From Antedon mediterranea (taxonomy: Eukaryota > Echinodermata > Crinoidea > Comatulida > Antedonidae), in the NCBI RefSeq assembly GCF_964355755.1, contig NC_092678.1, forward strand, positions 15,224,922 through 15,288,921: 64,000 nt of DNA, read 5' to 3'. Positions 11,252 through 26,200 of the stretch are shown one piece after another. Within the stretch, counting starts at the first letter, position 1. Each line of letters starts with the position of its first letter. The notes under the pieces were generated by a model, which saw only the letters and a list, made by a program, of their open reading frames with translations, had not been told where the DNA came from and did not search any database. A program made the translations under genes and the position numbers.

Positions 11252-14200
11252 GATAAAATAGATTCACACACAACCATCCGTAAATATCAGATTGATACCT
11301 TCTTAAACGAATTGTTTTATTTTCATAGTTTTGAATTATTGTATCGTTTTCTCAAAATAATTTTCGTGACTTTAAACAGATATTCTATTTAATTGAAATA
11401 TAATTCCTCCCTCGAATAATTTATTTCTCATTAATTAACATTTAAAGAAAACAAGCATGCTTGGAAACACCGGAAAGCAGAATAAATTCTTGTTGTGTTA
11501 TTATTTATTTTATCCTGCGATAGAAAGCAATGACAACCGGAGCCTCTGGAACAAATTCAATGATTCTGTAAGAAGTAAAATAGGAAGTGATGATTCAGAG
11601 AATATTCCAAATGAAATAACTAGCTTATGGGACTACGCTGGTCAACTGGACTACTACATAACGCATAGGGTATGCCTATCAATATGTTATTTATTATTAT
11701 AATAATGTATAAACAATAATATAATACAGTGTATACACAGGATATACATTCAATTTGACATTATCCATAAAATTAATTCGCAGGCGTAATTTCGATATTA
11801 CCGTTACCGTAATTGTATATTCCATAGCAACAACCAAATTATAATATACGGTGATGGCTATCTATAATTAACAACGTATCTACCAGATACGTTGTTCTGC
11901 CACGGAAATGTCTACGATTTTCGCTTCAAATTCTCACAATAAGCTAAGTTACGTAATTTTGAGACAGAAACCACTGATGCATGACGATAGGCATAGCAGC
12001 GATCTTAACTAAAAGTAAAAGATATATTAAACAATATTAGGCTTATTACGCTAGACAACTAATTTAATGTATTAACATTTATTCTAAGAATTAACTATAT
12101 TTACGAAAAAGTTCAGGCAAGCTTGAAACTAGGCTAGGCTATTATTGTTACAGACCTACCTAATCTAGCCTAGTACATCAGTATTGTCATTGAAACTAGG
12201 CTTAGCCTAGTAGGACGGCCGTCTTTGCATTGTTGTACGTAGGCCTTGTAGTAGCAGGCTAGTAGGTAGGCTATAACATAATAATGTAATAAGTCTATAT
12301 CATAAATAGTAGATGCAAATGGCTAAGCCTAGCTTCAAATGCACTCTTTGTTAAGCCAACCTAGTTCCTAGCCATCATAGATGATCGCAGCCTTCCCTTT
12401 TGTTCAAAAATAGTTTCAATCTGTAACCGCTCCACACACAACACAAAAGATTATCGACTTAGGGTTGAGGTGAGCGGGGTTCGAGTTGATTGGGGCAGCG
12501 GCACTAGACACACATAGATAATAAATAAAAGAGTACAAAATAGTTGGCTTATAGTAGATGTGTTATTATTCTAAATCATAATGCAAATTATACAATATGC
12601 GACTTATAATTAAGTATGCTTAAAGATTTAGATAACAAGTCAAACTTAAGTTTGTTGACAACTGGCAGTGGTCGAGCTTGTCCCCTTTTTGGTGTGGTAA
12701 ACCCGTTCGAAGTTTGATGCTTATACACTCCATCGATTCCCTCGTCTGGCTGTGGACTTTACACACAGAATCCAACTTGGGCAATCTTCCCTCAACCTGA
12801 ATTTGTTGAGCAAGGAATAAGTGTAAATACAACTTCTTTCAGAACGTACAAAAAGTATCAGGGAGGACCTGACTGCTCTCAATAGATTTAGAGTTGAGTT
12901 GTCTACTACGGTAGCCTTTTTGTATTTAATTCCTATAACTACAGAATTCTCTATACAGGCTTCATTCAAGGATAATTTAGGATTAGCTAATAAATCATAG
13001 CCTAGTGAGTATATAATGACAGGGTTTTATTACTACACTCTAACTTACATATAAACATACAATCAATACGATATAAGGTGGTCAAACATATAGTACATAT
13101 TTACAATATATCAAGTTGTATCTAAGATAATAAATTCATTGCTGGACAACGAGCAATGATAAACATAAAAGTAGTATCCTATATGTAGTTAACAAGTACA
13201 ACTAAAGGACCTAGCTATGTTACTTACGCTACAAAATAATAAGTTTATGTTGGTTATCTTACCTGAATTTGTTGAGCAAGGAATAAGTGTAAATACAACT
13301 TCTTTCAGAACGTACAAAAAGTATCAGGGAGGACCTGACTGCTCTCAATAGATTTAGAGTTGAGTTGTGATTTTTCCCAACTCTGCAATCTTTTTTATAT
13401 ATCTTGGCCCCACCCTGTTGTTCCGAAATACATTCCTGGACCATTATCTAATGGTAGATGATGGTGGCCCTATTTCCTTATTTGGAGTTTGATCAGCTAA
13501 TAGTTTATCCTTAAAATAATTAGCTCATACTTAAAGTATGTTGGTCAGTACTTTCTTTGTTTGTAAGGAAGTAGGAATGTGTAAATGTTGCAATTTCCTT
13601 GGACTGGCACACTTTTGTGGCCTGGGTTACCCTTCATCTTCTTTGACTGGCCTACTTTTGTAGCCTGGGTTACACTCACCCTGCCAAAATATTCGTCCGT
13701 CCCCGGACGACGCTCAACAAACTCAATGGTAACCAACATTTACATTAAAAGTAGTGCTTAACTACGTCACCATTTAGTTTTTGATCGTAATTCACCTGTC
13801 TTAATACATAAAATATACAGTGAAAAAAAAAATATTACATTGAAAAGGAATCAAAATTGGCGTGTATATATAAACATATAGTAAAAATAACATTATAAAA
13901 TTAATTCGGCTTAGAGCCTCTTAAAAGTGATAATTGAGATTGCATCATATCAGCAAACATTTGGTTTTGCATCCCAATGACTTGGACCACCATATTAGAA
14001 GTTGATGTAACTTGTTGGCCGGGAGCAAAATAACCTAACCTTTCTGGCTGTGTTCTTAGCCATTTAGGACGTAAGGTATCATCTGTATTAGCCTGTGGTT
14101 CGTGGACATCAGGTTGAATATCAGGCTCATTATTATCATTATCAATATTAACATTATCATTGTTGTCTAAATTATGAATAACAGCATCTTCGATATCATT

Positions 14201-17200
14201 AATATCATGGTTAACTATTACATCTTCCTCATTGATCTGAGGTTCTATTTCGTTAACAATTGGGGTGTCAATAATAGTTTGAGCCACGTTTTGGTCATTA
14301 CCCAGATTAGGAGGTATAGATGGATCTGTTGGTTGTTGAAGTGTGCGAACTGAATTTGGAATGTAATAATCTAAATCACTATCACTTGTTTCATGTCCAG
14401 ATAGTTCTGGCTGTGGGACAGTTGACTTAGGCGTTTTGTGCCCTTGTCGAGTGACAGGCTTTCTCTGTCTTTGTTTTTCTTTAGTACCACTTTTAGGGGG
14501 AGTTTCCTTTGCTGTAGCAAACCTACATGGGAGTAGCATATTTCTATGCAATGTTCTAGTAGGACCATCACTATCTTCAGGTTCTATCTTGTACACAGGG
14601 TTGTCCCCTATTTGTTTCAAAACCACATAAATAGTTTCTTCCCACCTATCAGCAAGTTTATGTTTACCCCTTAAGCGCACATTTTTTACTAGTACCCTAT
14701 CACCCTTGCAAATAGTGCATTCACGCACTTTACTATCATATCGGGCTTTATTGGCATTAGCTTTCTTGGTTGCCATTTCCTGGGCTAATTTGTGTGCTGT
14801 TTCTAGGCGATGTCGTAATTTGTCGGCATATCCCCTTGGAGAAAGTGAACCATTTTGATTTGGGTCAATACCTAGTTGGATGTCAATTGGGAGGCGGGCT
14901 TCTCTACCAAACATTAAATAATATGGGGACATTCCCGTAGCATCATTCTTAGTACAATTGTATGCATGCACTAAGGGTGCAACATGGTCTCGCCAATGTT
15001 CTTTCTTTTGGTTTTCTAGAGTGCCTAGCATTTTAAGCAGGGTTTGGTTAAACCGTTCTACCTGACCATTACCCTGGGGATGGTATGGGGTTGTACGAGA
15101 TTTTCTTACTCCTACATATTTACATAAATCTTGGATAACTTTTGATTCGAAATCTCTGCCTTGATCTGAATGTAATTGTTTTGGAAAGCAATAATGTTGA
15201 AAGACATTATTCCACAGAGCTTTTGCTACTGTGGGGGCTTTTTGGTCCTTAGTTGGGATAGCAATAGCATATCTAGTGAAATGGTCAGTCACAACTAATA
15301 CATTTCTAGTATCCTTAGAATCGGGTTCTATAGACAGAAAGTCAATACACATTAATTCCATAGGCATGGTGGTTCTGACACTAACTAGGGGGGCTGCTTT
15401 GGTAGCACGGGCCTTTCTTCGGACACATCGTTCACAACACCTACATTTATCTTCAATTTGGGAGGACATACGAGGCCAATAAAATCTGGATCGGGCAAGA
15501 TCCAAGGTCCGTTCCATCCCAGGGTGACCAATGTCATCATGTAAGCCAGTAAATGCTTTATCTCTATAAGCGGTTGGAAGTACTAATTGCAATTGCATAG
15601 CTCCGATATTATTTACAAATTGGCGGTATAGAATATTATCTTTTACCAATAATTTATCAAACTGTCTCAGGAGTAGCCTAGTTTCCTCGGGTAATTTTGT
15701 GAGTTCATCTTGTGTAGGTTTCCGTTTGTTATATACAAATTTAAAAATAGGTTTTATATTAGGGTCTTGTTGTTGATGCTCTACCCACTCCGCTGCAGTA
15801 ACATTAGGCAAGGTTGACTGCCCATCTATCGGCCTAATAGGGTTATCATAGATGGCGGGGATTGCATCAGGAGAATCACTAACTGACTCAACTAAGGGTG
15901 TTGTATCATTAGGTATAGTAGACTTTTTAACTATTTTAGCATTACAGACTGCTGTGAACGAACAGGATGAACATTTTACTCTACCTAACACTTCGTCAGC
16001 TTTCTCTTGATATTGTTCGTATTCAAAGTCATTGGAAGGGGGGTCATGTGGGCGACGACTAAGACCGTCTGCATCTTGATTGTTTCTACCTGCTTTGTAT
16101 TTAATATCAAAGTTGTAATTGACCAGGGCGGCAAGCCACCTTTGACCTGTAGCGTCAAGCTTAGCTGTCGTCAACACGTACGTTAAGGGGTTATTATCGG
16201 TGTAAATTACAAATCGTTGACCATAAAGATAGTCAGTAAATTTCTCAGTCACCGCCCATTTTAGGGCAAGAAACTCTAATTTATGAGCAGGATAATTGGC
16301 TTCACTTTTGGATAACCCACGACTAGCATAGGCAATTACCCTCTTTATCCCATTTATCTCTTGATATAGGGCTGCACCTAACCCGCTTGTGCTAGCGTCG
16401 GTATGTAGGATAAATGGTGAATTGTAGTCTGCGAATCCTAATATAGGGGCTGAAGACAATTTATCTATTAGTACATCAAATGCCACCTGACATGATTCGG
16501 ACCAGTTAGTACCAAATGGGGTATTAGGACTAGGGCGCCTTTCTGAGGGAGTATTGGATTTAGGTTTTTTGAACGTTTTACCTCGTTTACGTATTGGGTC
16601 ATACTTAGTCATAAGTTGGTTTAATGGTTTGGCAATATGGCTATAATGCTGTATAAATCGTCGATAATAACCAGCAAAACCTAGAAATGATTTCAATTCT
16701 TTTACATTTGAGGGGCGGGGCCAAGATTTGACAGCCTCTACCTTATCTGGGTCAGTGCTTACCCCATCCTCTGAAATGACATGGCCCAAGCACTTAATGG
16801 AAGTTTGGGCAAAATTGCACTTGTCTGGATTTAGTTTCAAGCCATACTCTTCAAGCCTAGATAATACTTTGTCTAACTTAGCTAGGTGTTCGTCTAGTGT
16901 GGTTGAAAAAACTAGTAAGTCATCTAAATAAACTAGAACGTCGGAGAATGTTAACTCCCCCATGCACTTCTCCATTAGTCGCTGGAAGGTGGCGGGGGCA
17001 TTAGTGATCCCTTGGGGCATTCAGTTAAATTCATAGAATCCCAATGGGCACCAAAATGCAGTTTTTGCTTTATCCTCCTCAGCCATTTCAATTTGGTAAT
17101 AGCCTGATTTGAGGTCAAGACATGAGAACCATTTGGCACCACGTAAGGTTGTAAGGGCATCTTCAATGTTGGGGACGTTGTATTGGTCCCTAACCGTCCT

Positions 17201-20200
17201 AGAATTTAGAAGTCTGTAATCTATACATAATCAAATTTCGTTAGTCTTCTTTTTCCTGACTAATACTATAGGAGAACTATACTGGCTTTCGGACTCTCTA
17301 ATGATATTCTTCCTTAATAAATCTTGAATGTGGTCCCTAGCATCATTGAAATCTGATGGGGGTATCCTCCTACAAGGTTGACGGAATGGGGTGTCATTAG
17401 TTAGGTATATTTTATGTTTTACAGCCGAAGTTCTCCCTATATCTAAATCATTCTTTGAAAAAACATTCGGATGATTATTAAGTAAATTAATAAATTTCGC
17501 CTTATCTATATGTGAAATTGGCGAGCTATCAAAATTAAAATTGTTTGAGGCCGTACTTGAGTTACAGTGAACTTCCGGACTGTGATGCGTTATAGACTGG
17601 GGGATGAAAGCAGTGGCAATCTTAAAGTTTCTATTTAGCCTAATTTCTTTACTAGAATTTGACAAAGGAACTCTAAGTTTAACTGGGCCCATATGTTCTA
17701 ACTTGACTATTAAGGGTGTGATTAAAAGCCCTCCAGGAAGTGGGGTATCCGGGGATGCTTCAATTAACACATCTAAGTTAGGGTGTACTGTGTTCTTTAT
17801 AACACATTCTACCTCTACTATTTTTCCTCTAGGTATTGTCATAGGAGAACATATTTTAACGGGGCCTAGTTTATCTTTCTTAGCCTTATCCTCTTTATAC
17901 ACTTCAGCCCAAGCAGAGTGTATGGGGCCTACTTTCCTTCCCTTTTTCTTAGTATTTGTCCAGCCAGTGGCCAGATCCCGAACTATACTGGTGTTGGTGC
18001 CCATTAACATAGACAGTCCCTTCCCTAATTTGGGGCACACTAAAGCTAATGTTGGGAATTGTTTAGTATAGCCCGTCTGGACTTTAGGAAACGTTAAATT
18101 GACCTCTATATAACCTAGATAAGGTACGTTCTGACCGCCAGCACCAGTTACTATTAAATCGGTTAATGGGTATATAGGCTTATCCCTTAATTTATCTTTA
18201 TAAAAGTCTTCACTGATACATGTAACCTGCGAGCCTGTATCTAACATTGCATTACATATATGACCGTCAACAATTATTGTTACGACACTAGGGTCGCCTA
18301 TAAGATTATTAGTTTGTGATATTGCACTATGGAGTAAATTATTGGATGTTTTTGTTCCAGTGTTTCCCTTTCTCTTTTGTTGGGACCTTTTTACTGATGG
18401 GGCAGACCGTTGTCCCTTCTTCCCGGATGCCCTCTGCCGTTTCCCGCCTGATTAAACCGTTTGACCAATTTCTGCTGTACTAATGTGGCATTAGTTGGGT
18501 TGGGACAACCCCTCATGTGGTGCCCATCCTCGCCACAATTATAACAAATTTTAGGCCTAGTGTTTGGCGCAGGTGAAGAACGCGTTTTTGGGTTAGGGGT
18601 GGACTCTGGTGGGCTTGGTGTGTTGATTTGAGGTGATGTAGCTCAGTTCTAAGAACTTCTACCTCATGGCTAAGGGCTTCATAGCTACATAACGCAGCCT
18701 TGGCACTAACTGCCTTAGGTGTTCGCTTTTCTGCCCTAGCCCTACTATTAATTTCCTCACTTCTAACTTCTTTAATCAGTGTTAAATAAGTAGGGGGATT
18801 TGATTTGCGTTGTTTCAGGTTTAATGTAGATGATAGCATCTCGTCATATACTAGCCCACGGACAAATTGAGCTAGTCTCATATGGTCAGCCTTTGCTACC
18901 CCAACTGCCCCAGCCTTTGTTGCCCTAGTTAGATTTTCATCTAGGCGCATTAAAAATTTAGAGGGCAGTTCCCCTTCCGACTGATATGTCTCCCTAAATA
19001 GAGTATAGAGGTCATCTGCATCCACTGCCAAATCATAGACCTCATTAAGTACATCATGGCATTCCCTAGCAGTTGATTTATCAGTCACTTTATTTAGGAT
19101 ATTAAGTGCTGGAGGAAAGAGACTTTGACTTAAGATGCTCTTTTGTTCAGCCTGTGATAAGCTATCATCCCTTAAAAGTTGTTGGACTAGTTGAGACCAA
19201 GTCTCAAAGTCTACCTCATTTGAAGGGATTGGCACCCGTCCCGAAAACTGTCGTAACTGACGAACACCGGCCGTACGGGGCACGTTGATGCCTATTAGGT
19301 GTTTTACTACTACTTCTTTGGTGTCGGAGGGGATGGAATCTAGCCTAAGATCGTTCAGGGTTTTCCCATGTTCTAAGAGAAATTTTTGTAGTTGTCCCTG
19401 GAAATCTGTGGGTAGGATATGGGTGTCCTTTTCTGGGGTCTTCCCATCCCATTTTATAATAGTCCAGGTTTCGTTATCTGTGTGGTCAATGGTTGTGGGG
19501 ATATTTAGATCTACTACAGGTTTGGAAAACGAAAGTAGTAATTGAAAAGTGGTATCTGTTTCATCTATAACTTCAACAACCTGGGATCGATCTTTTTCTT
19601 TGAATGCATTAGGTATTCTATCGTGACTATAATTGGCCTTCAATACACCCCTTAATGCAATAGCATGACTAGGATCGACCTTGTGTTTAATACATATATA
19701 TCCATGGTATACAAAATAAGAAGTTACAATTGTAAATTAAAATAAGTGAAATTACGATCAAATATTACAAATTATAAAACAATAATTAGATATATAAGGG
19801 TACAACAATATTATAAAGCAAAGTTGAAAAGCATGAAATATAATACAATGATAAAAATATGCAATATAGTATATAATTATAAATTTATTATCTAACTAGT
19901 GCCTTTTCAAGCCCCACATTGGGCGCCAGTTTTTATGTAACCGCTCTACACACAACACAAAAGATTATCGACTTAGGGTTGAGGTGAGCGGGGTTCGAGT
20001 TGATTGGGGCAGCGGCACTAGACACACATAGATAATAAATAAAAGAGTACAAAATAGTTGGCTTATAGTAGATGTGTTATTATTCTAAATCATAATGCAA
20101 ATTATACAATATGCGACTTATAATTAAGTATGCTTAAAGATTTAGATAACAAGTCAAACTTAAGTTTGTTGACAACTGGCAGTGGTCGAGCTTGTCCCCT

Positions 20201-23200
20201 TTTTGGTGTGGTAAACCCGTTCGAAGTTTGATGCTTATACACTCCACCGATTCCCTCGTCTGGCTGTGGACTTTACACACAGAATCCAACTTGGGCAATC
20301 TTCCCTCAACCTGAATTTGTTGAGCAAGGAATAAGTGTAAATACAACTTCTTTCAGAACGTACAAAAAGTATCAGGGAGGACCTGACTGCTCTCAATAGA
20401 TTTAGAGTTGAGTTGTCTACTACGGTAGCCTTTTTGTATTTAATTCCTATAACTACAGAATTCTCTATACAGGCTTCATTCAAGGATAATTTAGGATTAG
20501 CTAATAAATCATAGCCTAGTGAGTATATAATGACAGGGTCTTATTACTACACTCTAACTTACATATAAACATACAATCAATACGATATAAGGTGGTCAAA
20601 CATATAGTACATATTTACAATATATCAAGTTGTATCTAAGATAATAAATTCATTGCTGGACAACGAGCAATGATAAACATAAAAGTAGTATCCTATATGT
20701 AGTTAACAAGTACAACTAAAGGACCTAGCTATGTTACTTACGCTACAAAATAATAAATTTATGTTGGTTATCTTACCTGAATTTGTTGAGCAAGGAATAA
20801 GTGTAAATACAACTTCTTTCAGAACGTACAAAAAGTATCAGGGAGGACCTGACTGCTCTCAATAGATTTAGAGTTGAGTTGTGATTTTTCCCAACTCTGC
20901 AGTCTTTTTTATATATCTTGGCCCCACCCTGTTGTTCCGAAATACATTCCTGGACCATTATCTAGTGGTAGATGATGGTGGCCCTATTTCCTTATTTGGA
21001 GTTTGATCAGCTAATAGTTTATCCTTAAAATAATTAGCTCATACTTAAAGTATGTTGGTCAGTACTTTCTTTGTTTGTAAGGAAGTAGGAATGTGTAAAT
21101 GTTGCAATTTCCTTGGACTGGCACACTTTTGTGGCCTGGGTTACCCTTCATCTTCTTTGACTGGCCTACTTTTGTAGCCTGGGTTACAAATCCATTGTTT
21201 TTAAAATCATCACAGTTACGTTGTTTTGCCATGGAATGACCACAGTTACGTTGTTTTGTCACAGAATATCGCAGTTACGTTGTTTTGCCTCAGAAATGAC
21301 TTTCATTCTATGCCCGTCATTTCTAAGGCAAAACAACGTATCTGTTAAAAGTGGTAGTAACTTTTGATCAAATTGTTTAAATTATTTAACATTTTGTATT
21401 TAATAATAATTATTATTTATATACTCATGCAAAATTTCACATCATTACGATAATTTGTTGTTGAAATGCAAACACTCAAACTTCAATTAAATTTTTCTCG
21501 AAAAGCAACATTTTGTAGTTACGTTGTTTTGCCTTGGAACGGCCGCGTAGTTTGCGTTGTTTGAACTATAATGAAACGAATTTAGCCTAATAATGTAGCA
21601 TTACCATTTTAACAATAATAATGCAACATTTCCGATAGCATTGCGTCGATAAATATTGATATAGTCAAAAATACCTATATTGAATAAATAAAAGCTAAAC
21701 ATATGCGAAATTTGTGCAGTAGGAACTTTAACGAAGAAAAGAATGAAAATGCTCGTCTATTAGATGGCAGATGGCAGATCACCAATCAACCATTCATATT
21801 CATCATTATTACATTTGAGGTATATTCTAATTGCCATTTGGCGATTGGAGCTTTCTCCAATTTAATTTTAATAATAACCTTTCATTTTATAGACCACCGA
21901 TACACCTACCATAAAAAACATTTTGTAGTGAAAATGTCTAACAAACAGTGAATTCAAACATATGTACACAACCTACATTTGTATAGTGTTAGGAGTATTA
22001 ACCACAAGTTGCGCTCCATACAAGTAGAGAATGCTCCAACCGCCAAAACGAGGTTCCAACAATTATTATATACATCAATTATCTGTGTTTTGTTTTCAGT
22101 TTTTCCTCACAAATACAGTGTCGTACTGCGTTGTGTTTAGTGCGTTGGATAAATTAGACGAACTAGCTAAAAGACGAGATCCAGCATTGGTAAGTTCACT
22201 AAGTTAGATTATGCTTATTATATTAAAATGTAATATTAATAGTTTAATATAATGTACGTTGAGTATATATAATACAGTATATATAATTTTAAAATCTATT
22301 TTACATTTAAATTTAGGGTCCATTAGGAATGACTAATTTGGACATAATTCTGTTCTGGATAAGGTCAGTATATGAACATACTGTGGTGCAACATGCTTCA
22401 GGAAACATCATTTCAATTGATGGCAAAGTGATAAAATCGCCTCCCATCAGTTTGGTTGCTACTCATATAGACAAATTGCAAGGAACAAAATCAGAAAAGC
22501 TGAAAGAGGTAATAGCCACAATAAAATAATTAAATATAAAGATTTATGAATATATATTGATTATTTCGGTCTATTAATTTATAACAGTGTTTTACTGAAG
22601 TAGCAGTATGTAAAAACTTAATTAATATAATATGAAGAACAATGGTCATAACGTTGAGTATTACAAGATACACAGATAAGATGTATAATAGAATAAATAT
22701 TACACTATTATCAAAAATAATATTCCTGAGGTTTTTTTTCTGGAGAATGACAAATGTCGTATACATTTATGAGTTCTTATAAATCATCAACTGTTATGCG
22801 TTTGGGTAACGGTTTCCGAAGAAAATGGAAATAATCAGCACACATCTATCACATCAATAGAAATAATAATATCAGAAAAAAAGAGTGTAATTAAGTACTG
22901 ATTAGTACCGGGATTAGTGCTTCAACAAACAACAACGTGTATAATGATAACGCTACGAAAATTATAGGTGTTTCAATGAATGTTTTGTGTTGCAGGTTAT
23001 GCACCAAAATGACATGTCAACAGTTTTTTGACACTAAGATACGTCTGAAACAATAATACACACACATCACATATACATTGAAATCAACATCACATCCGAG
23101 AAAAAAATAGCCCTATAGAAAATAAACTGTGCAAGGGGGTGTAGGCGGGAGGGTAGATTGAATGTCTTACTTACAAAATTTGGAGGTCTGTGAACCTCGT

Positions 23201-26200
23201 GGCGACCAAATTGAAGAGGTTGAAATTACGCCCTCTCTACTTTCAAATTAGAATTGTGTTCGACTGACACTATTCTTATTTTTATGCACTTATCAACATG
23301 TTCTTAGACTCATCAACTTTATACAATTTTTTTTTATGATGTCTTTAGGCAATGTGGCCAAGGGTTACCAATAGTGAATTAATCACTGTCCTATCAGACA
23401 GATGGTAATCCCCCTGATACAGGGGCTATTTTGTGAACCAGTTCACCGGGGTAACCCCCTTTTCTTTTCGAATAATGAACTGGGTTCTTTAAAGTGCACA
23501 CAGGTTATAACTGTGTACACTGGACCTACGGTTTATAATCCTTATCCGAGAAGACTTGTTCCACCACCAGAACTAGGAGCGAGTCTGCCTCGAACCTTTG
23601 CCGATGTTGTTGGCTCTTTAGGTACGGTGAACGGCGCTCCTGTCTTAACTGCTCGGCCATTTGACTTTTTGACTAATTAAAGTTAAGCCAACAATGTTTC
23701 CTTTAGCTTGAATAGTGAGTGTCCGAAAATATCTTATTCTCACAAAGTGTTTCAATTCAATCGTAGTAATGAACCAGTAGATGCTTATTTAAAATGAATC
23801 ACGATACCCCGTAACCGTATATACTGTGTTCGCCCACCACAACCAAACGGTTGCATTAAGATAAATGTAGAGTTTATTTTAGTATTGATACGACCATGAT
23901 TGTAGGCATAGTGTGTATCGACATAGGATATCTCACGTAATATCAGTTATCTAGCTTCGTATCAGCTGGACCGATAGGCATATTGTACATGTACATACGA
24001 TTTCCTTATTAAAAATAGTATTCCACTGAAACAACATTAAACATTGAATCTTATATATTTGACAGACTTTAGCAGTACGCATAATTGGCAACATTAAACA
24101 CACACTGCAATATATTAAAGTTAAAACGTATTATTTTTTTATAAACGTAAACTGTAACAATATTAATACCTGTACTGTGATTATTTTGAAGGTTCAGAAT
24201 ATGTATAAGACAATTTTTGCTAAAATGGAAAGAATGAAATATGCCGAGCATGTAGATCGTGAAATGTACATGGTCAACAACAGGGTAAAATCACACGAAG
24301 GTATTGAGAAACTTAAGAGGAACGTTGTTAGATACATGAATGTAATAGGAACGAAGGTCATCCCTCTAAAGTGGCTTGATTTTCAGGAAAGATTGCAAAA
24401 AATTGGAAAAACAAGACTGTGCATTTCATTTAATGAGGTAAAATTTGATTGTGCTTTCGTAACAGCAGTACCCGTGTCATGTTCATACCGTTTTCACGTG
24501 TATGTGTGCAAATTGTTTAATAGTAGTTAGGTACACCTAATCTGTGCTTTACAAAAAAACGATAATAATATCCAAAGATATTGGAATTGAGTGTCGGTTC
24601 TTTTATTCTTCCATTTCCCTCTTGGTGTGTTCATTGTTATATGTTATGCAAATCACGTGTTCACGAGCGCTCGAGATAGTCCGACTCAGAGACTGCGTCG
24701 TGATTGTTTGTTAGATGGTAGTGTGTGGTAGTGGCTTACTAATAACATCAGTATTTGAGAGATTCGCAATTCCTCTAAAAGACACTGTAGAAAAAACAGT
24801 GTAGTTTTAGTATGATAGAATAACTATTTTGGTGTGTTCTGATTTACAATTTATTTTAAAAATGTGATTTTTAAATATGTGATTGTTTACTTATTTTATA
24901 GGCTTTACCAAATACACTCCTTAAATTGTATCACATTTGAAAACAAATCTCCACCGCATAAATGATATTGTATCACATATCAAATTAATAGCTAAATATG
25001 TAGATTTGTGTATGCATGTATTAATTTTTAATTCAATTATTTTAATTTGAAAAAAATACACTACGTATTAATTTTTTTTCAATATTATTATTTATATATT
25101 TATGCCCACTTTCGTTGCACTAAATTTATTTACAAGGCGTTAATCCATGTGTATTCATCGCCGAAACCTTCTTCACTGATCTTAACTAAAATTTAAAACT
25201 GCGCAAGTTCAAATTTGCAGAGTCACCGATGATCAATGAGCTTAAGGTCATTGCCGATGTCGGTCACCGCGTCACCGAGGATACGGGTTGGGTAGGTTTG
25301 GCATTGCATTGAAAACATATTGCGCAATAATTGGACGCCCGCTGGCCTAATTGCGCAATATCCGGGACGCGATTTTTTTTTTCGTACATAAGTTGGGGAC
25401 CCCTTCATGAAACGTCACAAAATAAACATGAATAATTCATCAGTAAAATTTGTTGTTCCGTGTGCACCCAAGCGTATAGCAACAAGAAGTGATTACACAA
25501 CTGCGATACGATACTTTCTACAGTAGGCCTAGGATTCCAAGTCAATTCACGTGATTGCCTTCGCGCACTCTTCTTCACACAAAATGTGTCGAGTCGAGGC
25601 TAATCGACAGCTAGGCAAGACATTAAACTAAGTAGTAATTCATTGGACATAGCCCAAAGAAAGCTTAGACCCACAAGAATAAAGAATGTGTATAATTTGT
25701 GTACTGTATTTTTTTAATTCTGCTATTTTATTATCAAACATGTACTCAAAGGAATTTTAAAAATGCGCGTATATGAACACATGAGATGGGAAGATTTCAC
25801 CCACGAGAATAAAAAATGTATTTTTGTGTAATGTTTATTGTTTAATTTTGCTGACTTATTACTCGGATTGTGTCATACCAAAGATAGTAAGTGTAACTAT
25901 CTTTGGTCATCCTAACACACACACGTCACACAGCTACTACTACTACTAGAATAGACATGGGTTTAGACACTAATAATTAGGCCTAATAGTATTAATAGAA
26001 ACTATAGTTTTAACACGTAATTCTTTAGTAATAAATTATATTAAAAACGCCATAAACTAAAGGCTGATTATTTCGACAATCCACACAAAACGCCGCTATT
26101 CTTCTATGAAATCGCACGCCGCAACAACAGCGGAGATAGGCCTAGAATCGTACCGCACTTGTTGCTATACGCTTGGGTGCACACGGAACAAGAACATTTA

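Larger units (their letters stand above)
12422..21188 (-). mobile_element. Complete Gypsy (Ty3-like) LTR retrotransposon, young but disabled
   Basis: Two 1,253-bp LTRs (12,422-13,674 and 19,936-21,188) begin TGTAACC and end GGTTACA, and are flanked by a 4-bp target duplication AATC (12,418-12,421 and 21,189-21,192). The internal region encodes Gag and Pol on the minus strand in the order protease, reverse transcriptase, RNase H, integrase, which is the Gypsy order. By eye the LTRs differ at six positions, all transitions (about 0.5%), so the insertion is recent. It lies antisense in the intron between gene A's exons 7 and 8. Coding damage: a gag frameshift and two TGA codons in the reverse transcriptase. 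Confidence 0.95.

Noticed and set aside
17604-18071. 155-residue + strand frame
   Set aside because: Antisense shadow of the Gypsy protease/RT region.
23402-23680. 92-residue protein on the + strand
   Set aside because: Lies entirely within an antisense SINE-B copy.
24903-24945. Possible exon after TTTTATAG (ALPNTLLKLYH)
   Set aside because: Short, reaches a stop, has no donor, and exons 10 and 11 of gene A already join correctly without it.
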